From: Methanobacteriota archaeon
GTDB lineage: Archaea; Thermoplasmatota; Poseidoniia; Poseidoniales; Poseidoniaceae
NCBI GenBank assembly: GCA_009936765.1
Contig: JAACDL010000060.1
Coordinates: 1 to 12,099 of the forward strand
Reading direction: 5' to 3'
DNA: 12,099 nucleotides
Below, one piece after another: positions 6,423 through 12,099 of the stretch. The notes beneath the pieces are model-generated. The model was not told where the DNA came from and made no database searches. It worked only from the letters and a program-made list of their open reading frames with translations. How positions within the stretch are numbered: the stretch's first letter is position 1; each line of letters starts with the position of its first letter. A program made the translations under genes and the position numbers.

Positions 6423-6875
6423 ATGACCAGAGTTATGGCAGTAGGTGTTTTTGACCTACTCCATGCAGGTCATTTACATTACATGGAACAAGCCAAATCC
6501 CTTGGGGATTATCTTGTTGTAGTCGTTGCTCACGACGATACAGTTCGTAAAAGAAAACACGAACCAGTTACTGGACGAGCTTTGCGTAGAAGAATGGTTG
6601 AAGGATTAAAACCGGTGGATAGAGCAGTTATTGGTAACCCCCCAGATGTACCGATTTTCGATATTCTTCCGAAAGTGATACCAGATATTATAGCTCTTGG
6701 TTATGACCAAGAGCATGCTGAAGAGAGGATTAGAAGTTCACTTGAGTCTCGAGATCTGGGTCACATCAAAGTGGTTAGGGTCGAAGGGCTATCTGATGAC
6801 TTGGATGGGACTAGAAAGATAATTGCTAGAATTTTGGAATTATCATCTACCAAAGAACAACAGGAGGAGCAATAA
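6423..6875 (+). CDS. ribL: FAD synthetase, archaeal RibL type (FMN adenylyltransferase)
   Basis: RibL transfers the AMP (or CMP) group of a nucleotide triphosphate to FMN to give FAD. The 150-residue protein is a single cytidylyltransferase-fold domain: 'VGVFDLLHAGH' with the HxGH nucleotide-binding motif at 14-17, 'GDYLVVVVAHDDTV' at 28-41, a basic patch 'RALRRRMVEGLKPVD' at 52-66, 'PDIIALGYDQ' at 87-96 and a C-terminal helix after 'DGTRKI'. It ends with a polar EQQEEQ tail. The characterised Methanocaldococcus enzyme carries C-terminal cysteines and is air sensitive; this copy has no cysteine at all. The ATG at 6423 follows a perfect GGAGG. Its stop overlaps the ribE start by one base (TAATG), so the two are probably translationally coupled. 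Glycerol-3-phosphate cytidylyltransferase is a related fold, but the operon strongly favours FAD synthesis. Confidence 0.92.
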   Translation: MTRVMAVGVFDLLHAGHLHYMEQAKSLGDYLVVVVAHDDTVRKRKHEPVTGRALRRRMVEGLKPVDRAVIGNPPDVPIFDILPKVIPDIIALGYDQEHAEERIRSSLESRDLGHIKVVRVEGLSDDLDGTRKIIARILELSSTKEQQEEQ

Positions 6876-7480
6876 TGTTCACCGGGATTGTTGCAGGTAC
6901 AGGCCGAATCACCGAACTTGAAGGTAATGATGTAATCAGAATCGTTATTGATTTTGCAATGGTTTCCACTGAAGGACTCGTAGAAGGCGCCTCAGTTTCA
7001 GTTGACGGGGTCTGTTTGACAGTTGTCGATATAGATGAGCAATACATTTCTTTTGATGCAATACCAGAAACACTCTCTTTAACCACATTAGGCGAGAAGA
7101 TTGTTGGCAATTGGGTCAACTTAGAAAGAGCCTTGAAAATGGGAGATGAACTTGGAGGTCATTTACTATCTGGGCACATCATGGGCGTTGGAGAAATCAT
7201 CGAACGCTCTTCTGGAGAAGATTACTTGGACTTACTAATCGATTGCCCAGATGATATTCTAAAGTTCGTGCAGCAAAAAGGATACATTGCAATCGACGGA
7301 ATATCTCTAACAATTGGAGAGGTGGATGATGGAGGATTTGCTCTACATTTGATTCCTGAGACAATGAAATTGACAACAATCGGAGGAAAACAACTCGGTG
7401 AACATGTCAATATCGAAGTAGATTCCATGACACAAACAATTGTGTCAACTGTTGAGAGAGTACTTGAGGGGAGAATATGA
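6875..7480 (+). CDS. ribE: Riboflavin synthase, bacterial/eukaryotic alpha-chain type
   Basis: This enzyme dismutates two 6,7-dimethyl-8-ribityllumazine molecules to riboflavin and the pyrimidine precursor that RibH reuses. The 201-residue protein has two repeated lumazine-binding barrels. The first begins with the required 'MFTGIV' and has 'DGVCLTV' (Cys47), 'IPETLSLTTLG' and 'NLERALKMGDELGGHLLSGH' (82-101). The second has 'DGISLTI' at 141-147 and 'IPETMKLTTIG' at 160-170, so the internal duplication is visible by eye. The C-terminal helix follows 190. A GGAGGAG (6863-6869) precedes the ATG, which overlaps the ribL stop by one base; its own stop overlaps the ribH start by four. Many archaea use the unrelated lumazine-synthase-like RibC instead, so this bacterial-type enzyme suggests gene transfer or a lineage-specific choice. 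Confidence 0.96.
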   Translation: MFTGIVAGTGRITELEGNDVIRIVIDFAMVSTEGLVEGASVSVDGVCLTVVDIDEQYISFDAIPETLSLTTLGEKIVGNWVNLERALKMGDELGGHLLSGHIMGVGEIIERSSGEDYLDLLIDCPDDILKFVQQKGYIAIDGISLTIGEVDDGGFALHLIPETMKLTTIGGKQLGEHVNIEVDSMTQTIVSTVERVLEGRI

Positions 7481-7872
7481 ACAAGATTTCGATCGTCTGC
7501 GGTAGTTTCCACGAAGAGGAAATGAAAATAATGCTAGACTTTGCTCGTAAGCAATGCGAAATTGAGGGCTTAGAAATTTCAGAGGTAGTCTGGGTTCCAG
7601 GTGCAATGGAAGTTCCACTAGCCCTTTCTCGCCTAATCGAGAATGGAGGAATTGATGGCGCTGCATGCTTGGGAATTATCGAGAAGGGTAGTACTCAACA
7701 CGGACTTGCAATGGGTCAGGCGGTCATCAAATCAATAATCGAATTACAACTTAGTTCCGGAATACCAATCGGATTAGGAATAATTGGCCCTGGGGCGGAA
7801 CCAAAACATATCGAGCCGAGATTAGAGCCTCATGCTAGGGCTGCAGTTTCAGCAATTTCTTCGATGCTCTGA
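7477..7872 (+). CDS. ribH: 6,7-dimethyl-8-ribityllumazine synthase
   Basis: RibH condenses the RibB product with 5-amino-6-ribitylaminouracil to lumazine, the substrate of RibE. At 131 residues it is a short, archaeal-sized member that normally assembles into pentamers or 60-mers. Key segments are 'VCGSFHEEE' at 7-15, 'VVWVPGAMEVPLAL' with PGAMEVP at 41-47, 'LGIIEKGSTQHGLAMGQAV' with catalytic-position His75, and 'GLGIIGPG' at 99-106, which replaces the usual GVLT loop. The ATG overlaps the ribE stop (ATGA) and is preceded by GAGGGGAG (7466-7473). Its last 43 bases overlap the 3' end of the oppositely oriented membrane-protein gene. It closes the rib operon. Confidence 0.94.
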   Translation: MNKISIVCGSFHEEEMKIMLDFARKQCEIEGLEISEVVWVPGAMEVPLALSRLIENGGIDGAACLGIIEKGSTQHGLAMGQAVIKSIIELQLSSGIPIGLGIIGPGAEPKHIEPRLEPHARAAVSAISSML

Positions 7873-8369
7873 TTCTTTTCCTTCTTCAGGATGTACCACC
7901 AGACTGAACCAAGTATGATTACTTGGGGCCAAGAGAACCACCATGTGCTCCATCTAACTCCGTCGAACATGAAATCACTGAACGGGTGAAGGAATGGAGT
8001 TGGGAAGAAATCAATTGTATGGCCGGGTATATCCATTAGAATATGGAAGAACCATGGTAGGACAAACATCCAAGCCATGTATTTAGGATTCTCATGTTCC
8101 TTAGATTTCAAGACATACCAAGCGGTAAGGAACAAGATTAGGACGATGGTCAAAGAATGTGTCCATTGGTAAATAGACCATGCCACCGGTAGGTCGGATG
8201 TGATTGCAGTGTCCACTTCAACCCTTTCTATTCCATAAATGAGTCCATAAATCGATGAAGGAATAAATGCCATGAGATCGGGTAAAACTCCCATTGGACC
8301 ACTCACTTTCCAAGACACCTTTCCACGGGTTAATGCCATGCCCCATAGCCAGTGAGAAAACACGTCCAT
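7830..8369 (-). CDS. YdjM/DUF457-type membrane protein, putative metal-dependent hydrolase
   Basis: The 179-residue protein has an N-terminal 'MDVFSHWLWG' (His6), 'GVLPDL' at 27-32, 'WTHSL' with His71, and 'FHILMDIPGHTIDF' with His109, Asp113 and His117. Spaced His/Asp residues in membrane helices like these mark the YdjM (DUF457) family of membrane-bound putative metal-dependent hydrolases. Hydrophobic spans occur at about 72-87, 97-113 and 143-161, with many tryptophans. 'TPFLHPFSDF' (124-133) is another family-like segment. The biochemical activity of the family is not well established. There is no clear ribosome site before the ATG and an AT-rich element sits about 22 bases upstream, so the transcript may be leaderless. 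The gene ends inside ribH on the other strand. No functional link with riboflavin synthesis is apparent. Confidence 0.75.
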   Translation of the reverse strand: MDVFSHWLWGMALTRGKVSWKVSGPMGVLPDLMAFIPSSIYGLIYGIERVEVDTAITSDLPVAWSIYQWTHSLTIVLILFLTAWYVLKSKEHENPKYMAWMFVLPWFFHILMDIPGHTIDFFPTPFLHPFSDFMFDGVRWSTWWFSWPQVIILGSVWWYILKKEKNQSIEEIAETAALA

Positions 8370-8410
8370 GAACTCGCGAACTGCAGTTTATTCATCAATG
8401 TTGAGAGAGA
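8370..8410. promoter_or_regulatory. Short divergent promoter region, candidate shared TATA element
   Basis: Only 41 bases separate the two divergent starts. One AT-rich element, GTTTATTC (8386-8393), is the only TATA-like sequence. Read on the minus strand it sits about 20 bases before the membrane-protein ATG; on the plus strand it would place a start site near 8416, compatible with trxB starting at 8411 (leaderless) or 8444 (short leader). Confidence 0.35.
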
Positions 8411-9376
8411 ATGTTCAAGGATGCTATTCCCTTGGAAGAACTCATGGGCGACAACATTCGCAATGTGATTATCATCGGAAGCGGACCTGCAGGATACACT
8501 GCAGGACTCTATACTGCACGCGCAATGCTTGAACCGCTCATGTTCGCAGGATACATGTCTGGTGGCCAATTGATGCTTACTAGCGACGTCGAAAACTTCC
8601 CTGGATATCCTAAGGGAATCGGAGGTCCTGAGATGATGATGGAACTTAGGGAGCAAGCTGAAAGGTTTGGATTAGAAGTGCAAGATCGCAATGTCGACAG
8701 AGTTGACTTGTCAGAACGCCCCTTCAAGGTATATTCAGAAGGTGAAGAGTACCTTACTCAAGCGATAATTGTTTCAACAGGAGCAGAGTCTATCTGGCTT
8801 GGAGTTGAAGGAGAAGAAGAACAGAAAGGCAGAGGCATCTCCACCTGTGCAACCTGTGATGGTGCATTTTTCAAAGAACAAGAAATAATGGTTGTTGGTG
8901 GAGGAGATTCTGCAATGGAGGAAGCAACTTTCCTGACCCGGTTTGCATCTAAGGTTACTCTAGTCCATCGGAGGGACGTATTCCGTGCATCACAAGTGAT
9001 GTACGATCGTGCAGCTAACCATGAGAAAATCGAAATCAAAACATTCCGCCAAGTAAAGAAGTGGCTTTCAGATGAAACCGGATTGACAGGGGCTGTATTG
9101 GAAGACCCGAGAGACGGTTCAACTGAGGAAATAGCAGTAACTGGAGCATTCATTGCTATCGGGCACACTCCTATTACTGGATTCTTAGAAGGTCAATTGG
9201 AGACTGATGAAGAAGGATATCTAATCCACCGTGATCATACCATGACAAATGTATCAGGGGTTTTCGCAGCAGGAGATGTTGTAGATACGAGGTACAAACA
9301 AGCAATTACTGCAGCAGGCTTAGGTTGCCAAGCAGCAATTGACTGTGAGCGTTGGTTAGAAGAGAACGAACATTGA
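8411..9376 (+). CDS. trxB: Thioredoxin reductase
   Basis: This 321-residue flavoprotein would reduce thioredoxin-type proteins using NADPH in the cytoplasm. The FAD motif GSGPAG is at 23-28, 'SGGQLMLTSDVENFPGYP' follows at 50-67, the redox pair is CATC (Cys146, Cys149) in 'CATCDGAFF', the NADPH motif GGGDSA is at 163-168, HRR at 186-188 suits binding of the 2'-phosphate of NADPH, and AGDVVD at 287-292 closes the FAD site. All catalytic parts are intact and the length is typical. An alternative ATG at 8444 would remove 11 residues and give the more usual short N-terminus; the choice is uncertain. No thioredoxin gene is in the window. The next gene starts 10 bases downstream, so co-transcription is likely. 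Confidence 0.95.
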   Translation: MFKDAIPLEELMGDNIRNVIIIGSGPAGYTAGLYTARAMLEPLMFAGYMSGGQLMLTSDVENFPGYPKGIGGPEMMMELREQAERFGLEVQDRNVDRVDLSERPFKVYSEGEEYLTQAIIVSTGAESIWLGVEGEEEQKGRGISTCATCDGAFFKEQEIMVVGGGDSAMEEATFLTRFASKVTLVHRRDVFRASQVMYDRAANHEKIEIKTFRQVKKWLSDETGLTGAVLEDPRDGSTEEIAVTGAFIAIGHTPITGFLEGQLETDEEGYLIHRDHTMTNVSGVFAAGDVVDTRYKQAITAAGLGCQAAIDCERWLEENEH

Positions 9377-9386
9377 GGCAATCATA

Positions 9387-10472
9387 ATGGTTGATATTGG
9401 ACGTCATTCACGCCACATTCTACTTCCGCAGGTAGGGGCAGATGGGCAAAGAATGATTTCAGAATCTAGAGTTCTATGCGTTGGAGCTGGAGGACTTGGT
9501 AGTCCAGTCATCCAGTACCTAGCGGCTGCAGGAATTGGACACCTCACAATCGTGGACGATGACGTAGTTGAAATCTCAAACTTACAGAGACAAGTGATTC
9601 ACAGAAGTTCAGATATCGGGATTCCAAAAGCAGATTCTGCTAGGAGATTCGTAAACGGACTTGATCCAAACATCTCAGTCGAATCTAAAGTCCTTAGATT
9701 GGATGAAATTAATGCCGAGGAATTATTCGAAAATCACGATATTATTGTCGATGGAACAGACAACATCCCGACCCGGTATTTGATTGATGACACATGTGCT
9801 AAACTGGGAATAACATGGGTATATGGGTCGGTATATAGATTCGAAGGTCAAGTGTCGGTATTCAATCTAAATGGTGGGCCAAGGTATCGGGATTTGTTTC
9901 CAGATGCACCGCCTGAGGATTTGATTCCTTCCTGTTCTGAAGCCGGAGTTTTAGGTGTTCTACCCGGGCTAATTGGAAGTTTACAAGCAGTAGAAGTGAT
10001 CAAAGTAATTCTTGGAATTGGAAAGATACTTTCTGGTAAATTACTAATTTATGATTCACTTCAATCGGAGCAGAGGCTGTTGAAATTCGGCAATAATGCC
10101 AGTGAACAGGTTGAAGAGCCAAAGCCTACTCCGTTGGAACTGATGTTCCATTCAATAGACTCCGCAAAGGCATTGACTAAGATGAATGATGGATGGGCTC
10201 CTTATTTCATTGACGTGAGGTCTCAAATGGAATGGAATCAAGCTCGAATAGAGAAATCAGTAGATTTCTGCCCTCACGATGAGATACTTTCTGCGATAAG
10301 TCGAATTCCTAAAGATGAAGATGTGTTGGTTCATTGCAGAAGTGGAATGCGTTCCCAACTTGCGATAATGGAACTTATTCAAGCAGGATATGATTCAACT
10401 AAGTTGTACAATCTTTCAGGCGGAATCCTTGAATGGGCCGAAATTAATCCAGAAGGTATCATACAAGGCTAA
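9387..10472 (+). CDS. E1-like adenylyltransferase fused to rhodanese (MoeB/ThiF/MoeZ family)
   Basis: The 361-residue protein has an E1-type adenylylating domain (about 1-245) joined to a rhodanese domain (about 265-360). The first has GAGGLGSP at 33-40, 'IVDDDVVEISNLQRQ' at 55-69, Asp125 in 'DGTDN', the segment 'YRDLFPDAPPEDLIPSCSEAGVLG' with candidate acceptor Cys183. The second has 'FIDVRS' at 274-279 and the persulfide loop CRSGMRS with Cys317. In the family it adenylates the C-terminal glycine of a ubiquitin-like carrier (MoaD, ThiS or archaeal SAMP) and loads sulfur for molybdopterin, thiamine or tRNA thiolation. The CxxC zinc pairs of MoeB/MOCS3 are absent (RYRD replaces CYRC), as in actinobacterial MoeZ. 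GAGG at 9375-9378 overlaps the trxB stop. No carrier gene is present, so the pathway is unresolved. Confidence 0.9.
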   Translation: MVDIGRHSRHILLPQVGADGQRMISESRVLCVGAGGLGSPVIQYLAAAGIGHLTIVDDDVVEISNLQRQVIHRSSDIGIPKADSARRFVNGLDPNISVESKVLRLDEINAEELFENHDIIVDGTDNIPTRYLIDDTCAKLGITWVYGSVYRFEGQVSVFNLNGGPRYRDLFPDAPPEDLIPSCSEAGVLGVLPGLIGSLQAVEVIKVILGIGKILSGKLLIYDSLQSEQRLLKFGNNASEQVEEPKPTPLELMFHSIDSAKALTKMNDGWAPYFIDVRSQMEWNQARIEKSVDFCPHDEILSAISRIPKDEDVLVHCRSGMRSQLAIMELIQAGYDSTKLYNLSGGILEWAEINPEGIIQG

Positions 10473-10501
10473 ATTCTACTTTCGTTGGGTCAACCTTCAA
10501 G

Positions 10502-11575
10502 GTGTTCATTGCTAGCCAGTGGGATGTGCCGAAACTCATCGTAGCCGACGAGAACGAAGGTCGGCGCAATCTACTTGCCAGTACCTTGGAACGTGCAGGG
10601 TACGATATTACGAGGGCTGGGACACTTAGGCAAGCGGAAGGTACCGCATTGGCGACCATGCCAGAAATCGTTCTGATAGACGGTGAATGGCAGCTCGGTG
10701 ACGCTATTGATGCATCACAGAGATTAATGTCTGACCCAGAATTTGCATTCAAGTGCCGAATTGTAATTCTATCTCGAGATTCTTCTAAAGAATATCTTAC
10801 TTCGGCTGCTAGAGCAGGAGTGAATGAAGTAATCACAAAACCAGTCGATATGAATAGTTTGCTTACCCAATTGGATAGGCATTCCAAGAAGCAATTCGTC
10901 CCACCTCCCGCCGATGTGTCAAATGTCACTGGTAAAGGCGGAGCCGGTTCATTTGATGTCTCTATGGTCATGAATGATGGCCAGTGGGCTTTACCAATGC
11001 TGAAAGGTATAGTGACTCCCGAGAAAATTAATGTAGATTTCATAAATGAGATTTTGACTCAATTAGGGGAAGAAGGAATTGAAGTTCAGGAAGATTTAGA
11101 CCCTTCATTAATGTCTAATATGCTCCGAATTGCTTTGAATAATATCGTAAAAGACCTTGATCAAGATGGCAGTCAAGCAGTACAAAACGTTGCAGGAGGG
11201 ATGTTACCTTCTGCCAATAAAAGTTCTAAATTAGGTTCAAAATCTGCTAAGAGTCAAGCAACTGGAAGTTCAATGGAAGAAATACTCCAAAACCAAGCAG
11301 ATGGATTGGCCGAAGAAATCGAGAGTAAAATGGATGACATACTCGATGAAAGACCAGACTTAGTCTCAATTATCCCAGATTTCGATCAGATTGTAATCGA
11401 CCCAGCAGTTCTAGAGTTCACTAGACTTGTTACAGAAACAGCGCATGAATTAATGTGGGATATTGGGAAACCAGGTAATGTCACTGACATAACATTGAGA
11501 ACACGAATTGAAGATATTACCGAAATGCTTGGAGATGTATTATCTTCACTTCCAGAAGGAGAGGAAGAAGAATGA
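10502..11575 (+). CDS. Receiver-domain protein with unrecognised C-terminal region
   Basis: Residues 10-125 form a response-regulator receiver domain: acidic pair Asp16/Glu17, phospho-acceptor position Asp60 in 'IVLIDGEW', Ser91 at the Thr/Ser switch, and Lys113 in 'ITKPVD'. All key residues are present, so phosphorylation is plausible. After a flexible Pro/Gly-rich linker (133-150) comes a segment of unknown fold (151-235), a Ser/Lys/Gly-rich linker (236-257) and a mainly helical, acidic region (258-350) ending in EGEEEE. I see no DNA-binding or enzymatic output motif. The start is GTG at 10502; GTG at 10526 is an alternative that would start just before the first strand. It follows the E1-like gene by 29 bases, and its stop overlaps the transporter start by four bases. 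No histidine kinase is nearby. Confidence 0.8.
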   Translation: MFIASQWDVPKLIVADENEGRRNLLASTLERAGYDITRAGTLRQAEGTALATMPEIVLIDGEWQLGDAIDASQRLMSDPEFAFKCRIVILSRDSSKEYLTSAARAGVNEVITKPVDMNSLLTQLDRHSKKQFVPPPADVSNVTGKGGAGSFDVSMVMNDGQWALPMLKGIVTPEKINVDFINEILTQLGEEGIEVQEDLDPSLMSNMLRIALNNIVKDLDQDGSQAVQNVAGGMLPSANKSSKLGSKSAKSQATGSSMEEILQNQADGLAEEIESKMDDILDERPDLVSIIPDFDQIVIDPAVLEFTRLVTETAHELMWDIGKPGNVTDITLRTRIEDITEMLGDVLSSLPEGEEEE

Positions 11576-12099
11576 AAGAATCGGATAAGAAATGGGCGTT
11601 CTGGGCTTTAGCATGTGCTTTCATGGTTGATTTCCTCGGCTATGCGTTCATAGTGCCTATTCTACCATCATGGAAAGAAGAGTTCATGTTATCCAATACT
11701 GAAGCAACAGCTTTAGTTTCTTTATGGGCGGTTCCATTGTTCTTGCTTGGTCCAAAAACCGGAAGGCTGACTGATAGGTTAGGTGCGGGTAGAACAATTC
11801 TTTTCTCTTTATTTGCTCTAACATTGTCTGCATTACTATATCTTGTAGCAATGGAAATAACAGTCATAGATGGTTTCTATGTTTTAGCGGCTGCTAGGCT
11901 AATACACGGTGCTTCAGGGGCTGCAATTCTGACAGCAGGGTTCGCTGCAGCCAGTGACATTTGGCCTACTAATTTTGGAGAGGTTTCCGGGAAACTAATC
12001 GCAATGGCAACGATAGGGGGCCTATTAGGTCCAGTAGTTGGCGGCGTGTCTTACACAATAGGGCCCCAATATGCCTTCATTGGTTTATCGATAATTACA
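11572..12099 (+). CDS. Major facilitator superfamily transporter (5' part only)
   Basis: The first 176 codons are visible and the gene runs off the end of the window. They hold about five membrane spans. Span 1 begins after a short charged leader (MKESDKKW). MFS motif A is seen as 'GPKTGRLTDRLGAGR' between spans 2 and 3, the 'RLIHGASGAAILTAG' segment in span 4, and a motif-C-like 'GGLLGPVVGGVSY' in span 5. Motif C is typical of drug:proton antiporters (DHA1/multidrug group), so efflux is the favoured guess, with no substrate readable. The ATG overlaps the TGA of the receiver-protein gene (ATGA), and 'gaggaagaag' just upstream serves as ribosome site, so the two are probably translated together. 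Confidence 0.88.
   Translation, partial: MKESDKKWAFWALACAFMVDFLGYAFIVPILPSWKEEFMLSNTEATALVSLWAVPLFLLGPKTGRLTDRLGAGRTILFSLFALTLSALLYLVAMEITVIDGFYVLAAARLIHGASGAAILTAGFAAASDIWPTNFGEVSGKLIAMATIGGLLGPVVGGVSYTIGPQYAFIGLSIIT

Noticed and set aside
8758..9168. 136-codon minus-strand frame inside trxB
   Set aside because: Antisense to strongly conserved trxB motifs, with no recognisable domain.
10459..11043. 194-codon open frame on the minus strand
   Set aside because: It is fully antisense to the receiver-domain gene, resembles no family and is Ser/Pro/Thr-rich as expected of a shadow frame.
1..12099. CRISPR array, tRNA, rRNA, insertion sequence or prophage genes
   Set aside because: No spaced direct repeats, cloverleaf-like segments, transposase or phage-like reading frames were seen on either strand by eye.

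Overview
The window most likely comes from a planktonic marine archaeon of the Marine Group II/III type (Poseidoniia-like Euryarchaeota). This assignment is inferred. It rests on an archaeal-type FAD synthetase (RibL) inside a riboflavin operon, an endonuclease IV-like TIM barrel of the archaeal 'GPAG.P.SCKGRT' type, compact gene packing with GGAGG-type ribosome sites, acidic C-terminal tails, moderate GC, and several bacterial-looking genes (riboflavin synthase RibE, GpsA, GST-like and DCC proteins, thioredoxin reductase). No rRNA, tRNA, CRISPR array, insertion sequence or phage gene is visible, so this looks like ordinary chromosome. Coding density is very high and no stretch above 130 bases lacks a gene.

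Layout, left to right. (1) 1-2136, plus strand: an ABC importer of the phosphonate/phosphite/phosphate class, with the end of a PhnD-like binding protein, a PhnC-like ATPase and a PhnE-like permease. (2) 2147-5576, minus strand, read right to left: an endonuclease IV-like protein, a GST/glutaredoxin-fold protein, a terminator-like hairpin and an intergenic region with an inverted repeat, then gpsA, a 70-residue winged-helix-like protein and a DCC-family thiol protein. (3) 5701-7872, plus strand: a four-gene flavin operon ribB-ribL-ribE-ribH with overlapping or tightly spaced genes. (4) 7830-8369, minus strand: a YdjM/DUF457-type membrane protein whose 3' end overlaps the end of ribH. (5) 8411-12099, plus strand: thioredoxin reductase, an E1-like/rhodanese fusion, a receiver-domain protein with an unrecognised C-terminal half, and the start of an MFS transporter.

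How the genes work together: the rib operon makes 3,4-dihydroxybutanone phosphate (RibB), condenses it to lumazine (RibH), dismutates lumazine to riboflavin (RibE), and RibL adenylylates FMN to FAD. The GTP-cyclohydrolase branch and riboflavin kinase are not in the window. FAD is needed by the nearby TrxB. Several genes carry thiol chemistry (DCC CxxC, GST-like CPYA, TrxB CATC, rhodanese Cys), which suits an aerobic, redox-active cell. The importer suggests scavenging of phosphorus compounds, but no C-P lyase or phosphonatase is present here.

I do not see a clearly new multi-gene system. The most worthwhile points are the hybrid archaeal/bacterial rib operon with a cysteine-free RibL, the bacterial-type gpsA with an inverted repeat placed over its predicted start site, the endonuclease IV relative with altered metal-ligand positions and an acidic DDDDLF tail, and the receiver protein with an unassigned output region.
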